A DNA stretch of 64,000 nucleotides, taken from contig NZ_KB891999.1 in the NCBI RefSeq assembly GCF_000373625.1, forward strand, positions 277,194 to 341,193, in the 5' to 3' direction. Below the pieces are notes generated by a model, which had not been told where the DNA came from, made no database searches, and worked only from the letters and a program-made list of their open reading frames with translations. Positions 49,185-58,125 of the stretch are shown piece after piece. Every line of letters begins with the position of its first letter. Position 1 is the stretch's first letter. Both the position numbers and the translations under genes were made by a program. The DNA comes from Streptomyces sp. LaPpAH-108 (GTDB lineage Bacteria > Actinomycetota > Actinomycetes > Streptomycetales > Streptomycetaceae).

Positions 49185-50792
49185 GTGAGCGAGATCAGGG
49201 CCGGGAGAGCAGCCCCGGACGGGTCCTACGACGTGGCGGTGATCGGCTACGGGCCCACCGGAGTGACCGCCGCCAACCTCCTGGGGGCGGCGGGACTGAA
49301 GGTGCTCGTGCTGGAGCGCGACGGCGAGATCTACTCCCGTGCCCGGGCGATCTCCACCGACGAGGAGGTCGTCCGCATCTGGCAGCGCGCCGGTCTCGCC
49401 GAGCGGCTCAAGCAGGACATGCTGACGGAGCGGCCCGTGGACTTCGTGGACGCGTCCGGCCGGTCCTTCATCAGCGCGCGCCCCACGTCGCGCGGCCACG
49501 GGCATCCCCCGCAGATGTTCATCTACCAGCCCGCCCTGGAGCAGGTCCTGCGGGACGGGGTGCGGCGTTACCCCAACGTCGAGATCCTGCTGCGGCACGA
49601 GTGTCTGCGCGTGCGTCAGGACGCCGACGGGGTGGAACTCACCGTCGCCGGGACGGCCGACGACACCGTCCGCCGGCTCCGGGCCTCGTACGTCATCGCC
49701 GCCGACGGCGGGTCCAGCCTCACCAGGGCGCAGCTGAACATCGGCTATGAGGGCCGGACGTACGAGGACCGCTGGGTCGTCGTCGACACCAAGATGCTCA
49801 AACCCTGGCCGGACCACGACAAGCTGCGCTTCCACTGCGACCCCGTCCGTCCCGCCGTGGACTGCCCCACTCCCCTGGGCCACCACCGCTACGAGTTCCC
49901 ACTGCTGCCCGGCGACGACGAGAAGCAGCTGACCACCGAGGAGGCCGTCTACCGGCTGGTCTCCCGGTACGGCATCGGCCGGGACAGCATCGAGGTGCTG
50001 CGGGCCACCGTCTACAGCCACCATGTCCGCTTCGCCACCCGCTTCCGCGTGGGCCGGATCTTCCTCGCGGGGGACGCCGCCCACGCCATGCCGCCGTGGA
50101 TCGGCCAGGGCATGGCCGCAGGCGTACGCGACGTGGCGAACCTGAGCTGGAAGCTGGACGCGGTCCTGCGCGGCGAACTGCCCGAGAGCGTCCTCGACAG
50201 CTACGAGGCCGAGCGCAAGCCGCACGTCAAAGAGGTCACCAAACGGGCGGTCCTGGTCGGCCGTGTCATCACCGAACGCCGCCCGCCCGTCACGCGCGTC
50301 CGCAACACCGTGCTGCGCGCCCTGGGCCGCTTCCCCGGCTTCAGCGCCCGGATGCAGGACGCGAACTGGATCCCCGTCGCCCGGTACGACACCGGTCTCC
50401 AGGCACCTTCCCGCGCCAAGGCGACCGGTCACCAGGTCCCCCAGCCCTGGGTCACCGACGCCGACGGCGAACGGGTCCGCCTCGACGACGCCCTCGGCGG
50501 CCGGTGGCTCGTGCTGCACGCTCGTACGGCCGCGCCCGCGCCCGCCTGGGACATCCCCGGCGTCCCCGCGCTGACGGTCACCCCGGCCGGTTCCGAACCG
50601 GCGGCGGACACGCTCGTCGACTGCGACGACGTCCTGCTGCCGTGGATGGCCAGGCACGGAGCGGCCACGCTCGCCCTGCGCCCCGACGCCTATGTCTACG
50701 CGTCGGCCCCCGCGGGCCTCCCGCTCCCGCCCCCGCCGCCCGGCTTCGCTCCCTCCCTCGTCCGCCGCCCGACCGCGGCCACCACCCAGTGA
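49185..50792 (+). CDS. FAD-dependent aromatic monooxygenase (MhpA-like)
   Basis: 535 residues. V-A-V-I-G-Y-G-P-T-G-V-T-A-A-N-L-L is the FAD site. R-A-R-A-I-S-T-D-E-E and F-L-A-G-D-A-A-H-A-M-P-P-W-I-G-Q-G-M are class A flavoprotein hydroxylase motifs, close to 3-(3-hydroxyphenyl)propionate hydroxylase. It introduces a second ring hydroxyl before cleavage. GTG 49185 follows GAGGTGG. It is the first gene of a six-gene catabolic operon. Substrate not determinable. Confidence 0.9.
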   Translation: MSEIRAGRAAPDGSYDVAVIGYGPTGVTAANLLGAAGLKVLVLERDGEIYSRARAISTDEEVVRIWQRAGLAERLKQDMLTERPVDFVDASGRSFISARPTSRGHGHPPQMFIYQPALEQVLRDGVRRYPNVEILLRHECLRVRQDADGVELTVAGTADDTVRRLRASYVIAADGGSSLTRAQLNIGYEGRTYEDRWVVVDTKMLKPWPDHDKLRFHCDPVRPAVDCPTPLGHHRYEFPLLPGDDEKQLTTEEAVYRLVSRYGIGRDSIEVLRATVYSHHVRFATRFRVGRIFLAGDAAHAMPPWIGQGMAAGVRDVANLSWKLDAVLRGELPESVLDSYEAERKPHVKEVTKRAVLVGRVITERRPPVTRVRNTVLRALGRFPGFSARMQDANWIPVARYDTGLQAPSRAKATGHQVPQPWVTDADGERVRLDDALGGRWLVLHARTAAPAPAWDIPGVPALTVTPAGSEPAADTLVDCDDVLLPWMARHGAATLALRPDAYVYASAPAGLPLPPPPPGFAPSLVRRPTAATTQ

Positions 50793-50805
50793 GGACACCG
50801 GCACC

Positions 50806-51681
50806 ATGACAACGACACCGACTTCCCCGCCGACGATGCGGGAGACGACGTACGACGTCGGCGGACGGAAGATCTTCGCCGCCGAGACCGGCGAGGGTCC
50901 GGCGGTCCTGCTGCTGCACGGCGGCGGCCCCGGCGCCTCGGGCGTCTCCAACTACGCTCGCAACATCGCCGAGTTGGCCAAGGAGTACCGGGTCGTCGTG
51001 CCCGACCTCCCCGGCTACGGACGCAGCACCAAGGGCGTAGACGCCGCCGACCCCTTCGGCGACCTGGCGACCGGTATCCGCGGTCTCCTGGACGAACTCG
51101 GCCTGGAGAAGGCGCACTTGGTGGGCAACTCCTACGGTGGCGCCTGCGCCCTGCGGCTGGCCCTGGACACCCCCGACCGCGTCGGCCGGATGGTGCTGAT
51201 GGGGCCCGGCGGTGTCGGCACCACCCGGGCCCTGCCCACGCCGGGTCTCAACAGCCTGCTGAACTACTACGGCGGCGAGGGGCCTTCGCGGCTGAAGCTG
51301 GAGAAGTTCATCCGTAACTACCTGGTCTTCAACGCGGCGGACGTTCCCGACTCCGCCATCGAGGAGCGTTACCGGGCCAGCATCGACCCCGAGGTGATCG
51401 CCGCCCCGCCCCTGCGGCGGCCCTCCGGGCCGGGCGCCGTACGCACCCTGATGAAGATGGACTTCACCCGCGACCGGCGGCTCTCCCGGCTGCCGGTGCC
51501 CACCCTGGTGTTGTGGGGTGCGCGGGACAAGGTCAACCGGCCCTCCGGCGCCCGGATGCTGGCCGAGCGCATGCCCAACTGCGATCTCTACATGGTCGCG
51601 AACACCGGGCACTGGGTCCAGTTCGAGCGGGCGCAACTGTTCAACCGGCTCTGCGCCGACTTCCTGGCAGGCCGCCGATGA
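50806..51681 (+). CDS. Meta-cleavage product hydrolase (MhpC/BphD-like)
   Basis: 291 residues, alpha/beta hydrolase. L-L-L-H-G-G-G-P-G-A-S-G-V-S-N-Y is the C-C hydrolase oxyanion signature. The nucleophile is in L-V-G-N-S-Y-G-G-A, the acid in W-G-A-R-D-K-V and the histidine in N-T-G-H-W-V-Q-F-E. It cleaves the ring-fission product into a 2-hydroxypentadienoate and an acid. Starts 14 bp after the monooxygenase. Confidence 0.93.
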   Translation: MTTTPTSPPTMRETTYDVGGRKIFAAETGEGPAVLLLHGGGPGASGVSNYARNIAELAKEYRVVVPDLPGYGRSTKGVDAADPFGDLATGIRGLLDELGLEKAHLVGNSYGGACALRLALDTPDRVGRMVLMGPGGVGTTRALPTPGLNSLLNYYGGEGPSRLKLEKFIRNYLVFNAADVPDSAIEERYRASIDPEVIAAPPLRRPSGPGAVRTLMKMDFTRDRRLSRLPVPTLVLWGARDKVNRPSGARMLAERMPNCDLYMVANTGHWVQFERAQLFNRLCADFLAGRR

Positions 51682-52733
51682 GCACCCAACCGCTCGCCAC
51701 CGCCTCGGTCTTCGGTGCCGTCCACCTCGGCTACATCGTCATCGAGACCGACCGCTTCGCCGACTGGCGCCGCTTCGGCACCGATGCCATCGGCATGCAT
51801 CACGACGCCCTCTCCCCCGACTTGATGCGCTTCCGCCTGGACGACCAGGAGTGCCGTTTCCTGCTGCGGCGCGGTCCCGCCGAGGACGTCGTCACGACCG
51901 GCTGGCACATCGACGACCACACCGCCTTCGAGCGGATCGAGGCACGGGTACGGGCCCACGGTGTCCCGCTCATCACGGGCACCGACGAGGAGGCCGAACT
52001 GCGCGGCGTGGAACGGCTGTTGCGCTTCCCCGGCCCCAAGGGCATCACCCAGGAGATCTACACGACACCCCGCACCTCCGCCGCACCCCTGCGCATGCTG
52101 GCCTCGGGCTTCGTCACCGGTGACTCCGGCATGGGCCACGTGGCGCTCACCTCGACCCAACCCGCGCGGATCCGGGGCTACTTCAACACCGTCTTCGACG
52201 CCCGCCTCACGGACCTCATCGAGGAGACGATCAGCGGCGTCAAGCTCAAGATCCGCTTCCTGCGCGTCAACGAACGGCACCACTCCATCGCCGTGGCCGC
52301 GACCGCCCGCCTTCCGCTCGACCCGGTCCGCACCCGGGTCCAGCACCTCAACATCCAGGCCGCGACCCTGGACGATGTCGCGCAGAGCTACCAGCGCGTG
52401 CACGAACTCGGCTTCGACATGGCCCTGTCGGTGGGGCAGCACACCAACGACCGCGAACTGTCGTACTACGCGCGCACCCCCTCGGGCTTCGAGTGGGAGG
52501 TCGGCTGGAACCCCCTGGTCGTCGACGAGAGCACCTGGGAACCCACCACACACCAGGGGATCAGCGTCTGGGGCCATCTCCCCGTCGGCCGGACCATCGT
52601 GGACAAGCTCGCCCAGTTCCGGGCCGGAGCCCGCTCCCTCACGCGCTCCGAGGGCACCGTTCCGGCGCTGAGCGGCGCCGGGACCGCCGACATCCGCGTG
52701 TCCGCTCCGCAGCGTCGCCGGGGGCGGGCGTGA
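51678..52733 (+). CDS. Type I extradiol ring-cleavage dioxygenase
   Basis: 351 residues, two VOC modules. The C-terminal module has the Fe ligands in order: His in M-G-H-V-A-L, His in V-Q-H-L-N-I-Q, and Glu in G-F-E-W-E-V-G-W. It opens a catechol ring next to the hydroxyls. ATGA overlap with the hydrolase gene. Closest recalled groups are BphC/HsaC-type enzymes. The extra 60-residue C-terminus is basic. Confidence 0.92.
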   Translation: MSTQPLATASVFGAVHLGYIVIETDRFADWRRFGTDAIGMHHDALSPDLMRFRLDDQECRFLLRRGPAEDVVTTGWHIDDHTAFERIEARVRAHGVPLITGTDEEAELRGVERLLRFPGPKGITQEIYTTPRTSAAPLRMLASGFVTGDSGMGHVALTSTQPARIRGYFNTVFDARLTDLIEETISGVKLKIRFLRVNERHHSIAVAATARLPLDPVRTRVQHLNIQAATLDDVAQSYQRVHELGFDMALSVGQHTNDRELSYYARTPSGFEWEVGWNPLVVDESTWEPTTHQGISVWGHLPVGRTIVDKLAQFRAGARSLTRSEGTVPALSGAGTADIRVSAPQRRRGRA

Positions 52734-53551
52734 CCGCCCGGGAGCCCGGCGACGCCGTCGTCAAGGCGGCAGCCGTCCTTGAGGAAGCCACCCGCAGCGG
52801 GGTGCCGTGTGCCCCCGTGCGCTCGCTGCTGCCCGAGGCCGACATCGAAGCCGCCTACGCGGTACAGCGCCTGCACGTCGAGCGTGCCGTCGCCGAAGGG
52901 CGCCGTCCGGTGGGTCGCAAGATCGGTCTCACCTCGCCCGCGGTCCAGCATCAACTCGGCGTCGACCAGCCCGACTTCGGCGCGCTGTTCGCCGACATGG
53001 CCGTCCCCGAGGGGCAGCCGATCGCCCCGGGACGGCTGCTCCAGCCCAAGGTCGAGGCCGAGGTCGCCCTGGTGCTGGGCGCGGACCTGCCGTACCGCGA
53101 TCCCACCGTCGCCGACCTGTTGCGGGCGACGGCCTTCGCGCTGCCCGCCCTGGAGATCGTCGACAGCCGCATCGCGGACTGGGACATCACCCTCGTGGAC
53201 ACGGTGGCCGACAACGCCTCCTGCGGACTGTTCGTCCTCGGCGGCACCCCCGTACCCCTGGACCGGGTCGACCTGCGCGCGGTCACGATGCACCTGACCA
53301 GGAACGGCGCGTCCGCTTCCTCGGGGACCGGCGCCGACTGTCTGGGCAGCCCGCTCACCGCCGCCCTCTGGCTCGCCGCCACCCTCGCGCGGCTGGGCGA
53401 TCCGCTGAAGGCGGGCGACATCCTGCTGACCGGTGCGCTCGGGCCCATGGTCGTCGCAGGCGAGGGCGACGCATTCACCGCACACATCGAGGGACTCGGC
53501 ACGGTCACGGCCGCGTTCGCCTCCGCCGTCTCGGAAGGAGCCGGAGCATGA
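52730..53551 (+). CDS. mhpD: 2-keto-4-pentenoate hydratase
   Basis: 273 residues. G-R-K-I-G-L-T-S-P-A-V-Q, the metal-site segment P-K-V-E-A-E-V-A-L-V-L, and A-L-E-I-V-D-S-R-I mark the MhpD/DmpE family. G-D-I-L-L-T-G-A-L-G is near the C-terminus. It hydrates 2-hydroxypentadienoate to 4-hydroxy-2-oxovalerate. GTG 52730 overlaps the preceding stop by 4 nt. Confidence 0.93.
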   Translation: MTAREPGDAVVKAAAVLEEATRSGVPCAPVRSLLPEADIEAAYAVQRLHVERAVAEGRRPVGRKIGLTSPAVQHQLGVDQPDFGALFADMAVPEGQPIAPGRLLQPKVEAEVALVLGADLPYRDPTVADLLRATAFALPALEIVDSRIADWDITLVDTVADNASCGLFVLGGTPVPLDRVDLRAVTMHLTRNGASASSGTGADCLGSPLTAALWLAATLARLGDPLKAGDILLTGALGPMVVAGEGDAFTAHIEGLGTVTAAFASAVSEGAGA

Positions 53552-54495
53552 GCACCAAGGTCGCCGTCATCGGGTCGGGCAACATCGGCACCGACCTGAT
53601 GATCAAGATCCTGCGCCTGTCGGAGTCGCTGGAGATCGCCGCGATGGCCGGTATCGACCCGGACTCCGACGGCCTGGCCCGCGCCCGCCGCCTGAAGGTC
53701 GCCACCACCCACGAAGGGGTGGACGGTCTCATCGAGCTGGACGAGTTCGCGGACGTGGAGATCGTCTTCGACGCCACCTCGGCCGGAGCGCACCGCCGCC
53801 ACGACGAGATCCTGCGCTCCCTTGGGCGCACGGTCGTGGACCTGACGCCCGCCGCGCTGGGACCGTACGTCGTTCCGCCGGTCAACGGCGACGCACACCT
53901 CGACGCGCCCAACGTCAACATGGTCACCTGCGGCGGCCAGGCCACCATCCCGGTCGTGGCGGCCGTGAACGCCGTCACGCCCGTGCACTACGGGGAGATC
54001 GTCGCCTCGATCTCCTCCCGGTCGGCGGGCCCCGGCACCCGGGCCAACATCGACGAGTTCACCGAGACCACCTCGGCGGCCGTCGAGCAGGTCGGCGGGG
54101 CGGCGCGCGGCAAGGCGATCATCATCCTGAACCCCGCGGAGCCCCCGCTGATCATGCGGGACACCGTGCACTGCCTGGTCGGCGACTGCGACGACAGCGC
54201 CGTGACCGCCTCGGTGGAGGAGATGGTGGCCCGCGTCCAGGCGTACGTGCCGGGCTATCGTCTGAAGCAGAAGGTGCAGTTCGACCGCGTTTCTGCGGAC
54301 GACCCCCTGCGCGGCCTGCTGCCGGGTGGATCGCGCGGTGCGGAGGCGGCTCAGGTGTCCGTCTTCCTCGAAGTCGAAGGCGCCGCCCACTACTTGCCCG
54401 CCTACGCAGGCAACCTCGACATCATGACCTCGGCCGCCCTGCGCACCGCCGAGCGCATGGCCGCCCACCGCGCCACGGAGGTGGCAGCCCGATGA
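53548..54495 (+). CDS. mhpF: Acetaldehyde dehydrogenase (acylating)
   Basis: 315 residues. V-A-V-I-G-S-G-N-I-G-T-D-L is the NAD site. Catalytic Cys128 is in V-T-C-G-G-Q-A-T-I-P, and R-S-A-G-P-G-T-R-A-N-I-D-E-F is conserved. It turns acetaldehyde into acetyl-CoA and normally forms a channelling complex with the aldolase encoded next. ATG overlaps the hydratase stop by 4 nt. Confidence 0.95.
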   Translation: MSTKVAVIGSGNIGTDLMIKILRLSESLEIAAMAGIDPDSDGLARARRLKVATTHEGVDGLIELDEFADVEIVFDATSAGAHRRHDEILRSLGRTVVDLTPAALGPYVVPPVNGDAHLDAPNVNMVTCGGQATIPVVAAVNAVTPVHYGEIVASISSRSAGPGTRANIDEFTETTSAAVEQVGGAARGKAIIILNPAEPPLIMRDTVHCLVGDCDDSAVTASVEEMVARVQAYVPGYRLKQKVQFDRVSADDPLRGLLPGGSRGAEAAQVSVFLEVEGAAHYLPAYAGNLDIMTSAALRTAERMAAHRATEVAAR

Positions 54496-55538
54496 CCTCC
54501 CTGTACGTCCAGGACGTCACCCTCAGGGACGGCATGCACGCCGTCCGCCACCGCTACACCCTGGAGCAGGCCCGCACCATCGCCGCCGCCCTCGACGCGG
54601 CCGGGGTCGCGGCCGTCGAGATCGCCCACGGGGACGGCCTGTCCGGCTCCGGCATCACCTACGGCGTCGGGGCCCACACCGACTGGGAGTGGATCGAGGC
54701 GGTCGTGGACGCGGTGTCGTATGCCATACCCACCACGCTGCTGCTGCCGGGCATCGGGACCGTGCGCGACCTGAAGCAGGCGCACTCCCTCGGCATCCGC
54801 TCGGTCCGCGTGGCCACCCACTGCACCGAGGCCGACATCTCCGCCCAGCACATCGACGCCGCCCGCGACCTGGGCATGGACGTCGCGGGCTTCCTGATGA
54901 TGTCCCACATGGCCGAACCGGCGGAACTGGCCCGCCAGGCGAAGCTGATGGAGTCCTACGGCGCCCAGTGCGTGTACGTCACCGATTCCGGCGGTCGGCT
55001 CACCATGGACGGAGTGCGCGACCGGGTCCGCGCCTACCGCGAGGTACTGAGCCCGGACACCGCCCTCGGCATCCACGCCCACCACAACCTCGGTCTGGGA
55101 GTGGCCAATTCGGTGGTCGCCGTCGAGAACGGTGTCACCCGTGTCGACGCCTCACTGGCGGGCCAGGGCGCGGGCGCGGGCAACTGCCCTCTCGAAGCCT
55201 TCGTCGCGGTCGCCGACCTGATGGACTGGCAGCACGGCTGCGACCTGTTCCCGCTGATGGACGCGGCCGACGACCTCGTCCGCCCCTTGCAGGACCGCGA
55301 GGTCCGCGTCGACCGCGAAACGCTCACCCTCGGCTACGCCGGTGTCTACTCCAGCTTCCTGCGCCACGCCGAGACGGCGGCCCGCCGCTACGGCGTCGAC
55401 ACCCGCGACATCCTCGTCGAGGTGGGCCGACGCGGGTTGGTGGGCGGCCAGGAGGACATGATCACGGACATCGCTCTCGACCTCGCCCAGGCCAGCCCGC
55501 CGGTGCTGTGCCTGTGGGGAAGTGGCCCAGATCGGTGA
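54492..55538 (+). CDS. mhpE: 4-hydroxy-2-oxovalerate aldolase
   Basis: 348 residues. D-V-T-L-R-D-G-M-H-A-V-R-H is the active-site start, I-H-A-H-H-N-L-G-L-G-V-A-N-S the Mn site, and G-A-G-A-G-N-C-P-L-E is conserved. It splits 4-hydroxy-2-oxovalerate into pyruvate and acetaldehyde. Start overlaps mhpF stop by 4 nt. Last gene of the operon, 139 bp before the hairpin of the tRNA-Pro gene. Confidence 0.95.
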   Translation: MTSLYVQDVTLRDGMHAVRHRYTLEQARTIAAALDAAGVAAVEIAHGDGLSGSGITYGVGAHTDWEWIEAVVDAVSYAIPTTLLLPGIGTVRDLKQAHSLGIRSVRVATHCTEADISAQHIDAARDLGMDVAGFLMMSHMAEPAELARQAKLMESYGAQCVYVTDSGGRLTMDGVRDRVRAYREVLSPDTALGIHAHHNLGLGVANSVVAVENGVTRVDASLAGQGAGAGNCPLEAFVAVADLMDWQHGCDLFPLMDAADDLVRPLQDREVRVDRETLTLGYAGVYSSFLRHAETAARRYGVDTRDILVEVGRRGLVGGQEDMITDIALDLAQASPPVLCLWGSGPDR

Positions 55539-55676
55539 CGCCCAGGCGCGGCGCCGGGTTCGCCACGTTTACGCCTCCAAGGTGAACGCCTGCGGGCAGT
55601 CGTGAGCCGCCGCCGCATACGGGAGGAACCACTTGGCGTCGCAAGATCCCGAGCAGTCTCGCCTCACCGGACGACG
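55539..55676. other. Gap between mhpE and the tRNA terminator
   Basis: Contains GGGAGGAACCACTTGGCG (55620-55637), a good ribosome-binding site followed by a possible TTG start. The resulting frame (A-S-Q-D-P-E-Q-S-R-L-T-G) runs into the hairpin and stops, so it may be the stub of a gene lost at this edge. Nothing else recognisable. Confidence 0.3.
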
Positions 55677-55712
55677 CAGGGCCGGTCTCGGATTTCTCCG
55701 AAACCGGCCCTG
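55677..55712 (-). terminator. Terminator of tRNA-Pro
   Basis: CAGGGCCGGT and ACCGGCCCTG form a 10-bp stem with extra inner pairing. It starts 18 bp past the 3' end of the tRNA on the minus strand. Repeated almost exactly at 47097-47132. Confidence 0.85.
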
Positions 55713-55730
55713 AACTGCGACTCTCACGAG

Positions 55731-55804
<74 letters not shown>

Positions 55805-55890
55805 ATGCCGTTTGACCTGGGGTTTCCCCGGTCGCAACGTGCAGGGAAACAATACCGCACTCGGGTCGGTGGTCGCGCATCCGTCAACGG

Positions 55891-55921
55891 TTGACCTCAA
55901 GTCCGGTCGAGGTTGCACGAT
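55891..55921 (+). promoter_or_regulatory. MerR-type promoter with 19-bp spacer, leaderless start
   Basis: TTGACC (55891-55896) and CACGAT (55916-55921) are 19 bp apart. That is the over-long spacing activated by MerR-family regulators. The spacer region carries a dyad with ACCTC (55894-55898) and GAGGT (55909-55913) arms, as in SoxR/MerR boxes. The start codon is 7 bp past the -10 with no Shine-Dalgarno, so the transcript should be leaderless. Confidence 0.65.
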
Positions 55922-55928
55922 CGACGGT

Positions 55929-56672
55929 ATGACGATCACCGCGCACGACCACCGTCCCGACCGGCTCCCCGACACCGCCCCCGGCGAGACCCCCGGCACC
56001 TATGCCGACCTGGGCAGATTGATGGGGCTCATGACCGGCGACGAGAAGCACGGCCCGGCCGCCACCTCCACGCTGGACGTGCTGTGGGTGCTCTACGACC
56101 GGGTGCTGCGGGTCACGCCCGAGCGACAGGACGACCCGGGGCGGGACCGGTTCCTGCTGAGCAAGGGGCACGGGCCGATGGCGTACTACGCCGTCCTCGC
56201 CGCGAAGGGCTTCGTCCCCGTGGAGTGGCTGCCCGGGTTCGGCGGCTACGACTCGCCGCTCGGGCACCACCCCGACCGGGTGCTGGTGCCGGGCGCCGAG
56301 ATCGGCAGCGGATCGCTCGGGCACGGGCTGCCGATCGCCGTCGGGAGCGCGCTCGGGCTGCGCGCCCAGGGGCTGCACGACCCGGCCGTATGGGTGCTGA
56401 TCGGGGACGCCGAGCTGGACGAGGGCAGCAACCACGAGGCCATCGCCTTCGCCGGGCCCGCCGGGCTCGACCGGCTGCACACGGTCGTCGTGGACAACTC
56501 CTCCGCCCGTCACGCGCGGCCCGGTGGGATCGCCGCCCGCTTCGAGGCGGCGGGCTGGTCCGCCGTGACCGTGGACGGGCGGGACCACGAGGCCCTGTAC
56601 GCCGCCTTCACCGCCCCGCACCCCGGCTGCCCCCATGTGGTCGTGGCCCGTGTCGAGCCGAAGAACGCCTGA
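55929..56672 (+). CDS. Transketolase, N-terminal subunit
   Basis: 247 residues. ThDP motif G-D-A-E-L-D-E-G-S-N-H-E-A-I (variant of G-D-G-x-x-x-E-G), L-S-K-G-H-G-P-M-A-Y-Y and G-S-L-G-H-G-L-P-I-A-V-G. It carries the cofactor-diphosphate half only; the pyrimidine half is the next gene. Split transketolases also serve specialised pathways, so the substrate is uncertain. Confidence 0.92.
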   Translation: MTITAHDHRPDRLPDTAPGETPGTYADLGRLMGLMTGDEKHGPAATSTLDVLWVLYDRVLRVTPERQDDPGRDRFLLSKGHGPMAYYAVLAAKGFVPVEWLPGFGGYDSPLGHHPDRVLVPGAEIGSGSLGHGLPIAVGSALGLRAQGLHDPAVWVLIGDAELDEGSNHEAIAFAGPAGLDRLHTVVVDNSSARHARPGGIAARFEAAGWSAVTVDGRDHEALYAAFTAPHPGCPHVVVARVEPKNA

Positions 56673-56723
56673 TCTCCCACCCACCCTCTCCCCCTCGCGC
56701 ACCTCAGTGAAAGGCCCCTCCTC

Positions 56724-57638
56724 ATGGAAACCATGCGTGACCGGTTCGCCCCCGTCGCCTCCCGGCTGCTGGAGGAGAACCCCCGTGTCGCGGTCGTGCT
56801 CGCCGAGATCGGCAGGGACGGCTTCAGCGAGGCCGAGCGCGCGCACCCGGACCGGGTGATCAACGTCGGCATCCGCGAACAGCTGCTGATCGGCGCCGCC
56901 GCCGGGCTCGCGCTCACCGGACTCCGGCCGATCGTGCACACCTTCGCCAGCTTCCTCGTGGAGCGGCCCTTCGAGCAGGTCAAGCTGGACCTGGGCCACC
57001 AGAACGCCGGAGCGGTGCTGGTCAGCGCGGCGGCCTCCTTCGACTGGCCGGCCGGGGGCGTGACCCACATGGCGCCCGGCGACATCGCCCTCCTCGACAC
57101 CCTGGACGGCTGGACCCTGCACGTGCCCGGCCACCCCGACGAGGCGGAGACCCTGCTGCGGCACGCGGTCGCCGCCGGGGACGACAAGGTGTACGTCCGC
57201 CTCTCCCTCCAGGCCAACCGCGACGCACTTCCCGTCGACGGCGAGCACTTCCTCACGGTGCGCGAGGGGCGTGCCGGGGTCGTGATCGCGGTCGGTCCGA
57301 TGCTGGACGCCGTCCTCGCGGCGACGGAGGGGCTGGACGTGACCGTGCTCTACGCCACGACCGTGCGGCCCTTCGACGCCGCGTCGCTGCGGCGGGCGAC
57401 CGAGGACGGGGCGGCCCGCCCGAACGTGGTCCTCGTCGAGCCGTACCTCGCCGGGACCTCGACAGGGGCCGTCGGCGAGGCACTGGCGGACGTGCCGCAC
57501 CGGGTGCTCGGTCTCGGCGTGGCCCGCCGGGAGCTGCGGCGGTACGGCACGATCGAGGAGCATGTGGCCGCGCACGGGCTGGACGCGGGGAGCCTGCGGG
57601 AGCGGATCGGGGCGTTCCTGGCGCCCGCTCGGGTGTGA
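56724..57638 (+). CDS. Transketolase, C-terminal subunit
   Basis: 304 residues. The pyrimidine-binding domain has R-V-I-N-V-G-I-R-E-Q with the catalytic Glu and a T-F-A-S-F segment. The transketolase C-terminal domain has V-L-Y-A-T-T-V-R-P-F-D-A. It starts 51 bp after the N-subunit and completes the enzyme. Confidence 0.92.
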   Translation: METMRDRFAPVASRLLEENPRVAVVLAEIGRDGFSEAERAHPDRVINVGIREQLLIGAAAGLALTGLRPIVHTFASFLVERPFEQVKLDLGHQNAGAVLVSAAASFDWPAGGVTHMAPGDIALLDTLDGWTLHVPGHPDEAETLLRHAVAAGDDKVYVRLSLQANRDALPVDGEHFLTVREGRAGVVIAVGPMLDAVLAATEGLDVTVLYATTVRPFDAASLRRATEDGAARPNVVLVEPYLAGTSTGAVGEALADVPHRVLGLGVARRELRRYGTIEEHVAAHGLDAGSLRERIGAFLAPARV

Positions 57639-57687
57639 GCGGAGGCTGTTCGAGCGGAGCGGCGCGGCCGGGTGCGGTGCGCGGGGG

Positions 57688-58047
57688 TCAGCCCGCCTCG
57701 GGCGCCCCCAGCTCCGGGTGGGCCTCCAGCAGCCGGGGCGGGGCCGCCTGGCGCCAGGAGTCGGTGAGGATGGCGCGCAGCTCCGCCTCGTCGTCCAGCG
57801 CGGCTATCCGGGCGCGGACCCAGGCGAACTGGGCCTCGTGACCGGCGATCCAGAACTTCTCCGGCTCGGCCAGGACCAGCTCGTCGCGCTCCTCCTTGGG
57901 GCAGCGCACGGCCAGCGAGGTCTCCTCCTCGGGCAGCGTGGCGAACATCTTCCCGGCCACCCGGAACGTGGGCATGCTCCAGGCGATCTTCTCCGTCACC
58001 TCCGGCAGGGACAGGGCGATCCGGCGTACGTCGTCTGCGTCCGTCAT
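57688..58047 (-). CDS. MmcQ/YjbR-family protein
   Basis: 119 residues. I-A-L-S-L-P-E-V-T-E-K-I-A-W, F-R-V-A-G-K-M-F-A-T-L, and a C-terminal D-S-W-R-Q-A-A-P mark the MmcQ/YjbR double-wing fold. Possibly DNA-binding; function unknown. ATG 58047. Confidence 0.87.
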   Translation of the reverse strand: MTDADDVRRIALSLPEVTEKIAWSMPTFRVAGKMFATLPEEETSLAVRCPKEERDELVLAEPEKFWIAGHEAQFAWVRARIAALDDEAELRAILTDSWRQAAPPRLLEAHPELGAPEAG

Positions 58048-58125
58048 GCCACGCACGGTAACTCCTGCCACTGACAGTCATCCGGCGAGCGGTCCGGGGC
58101 GCTGGTCAGGGTCGGGATCGTCGTG

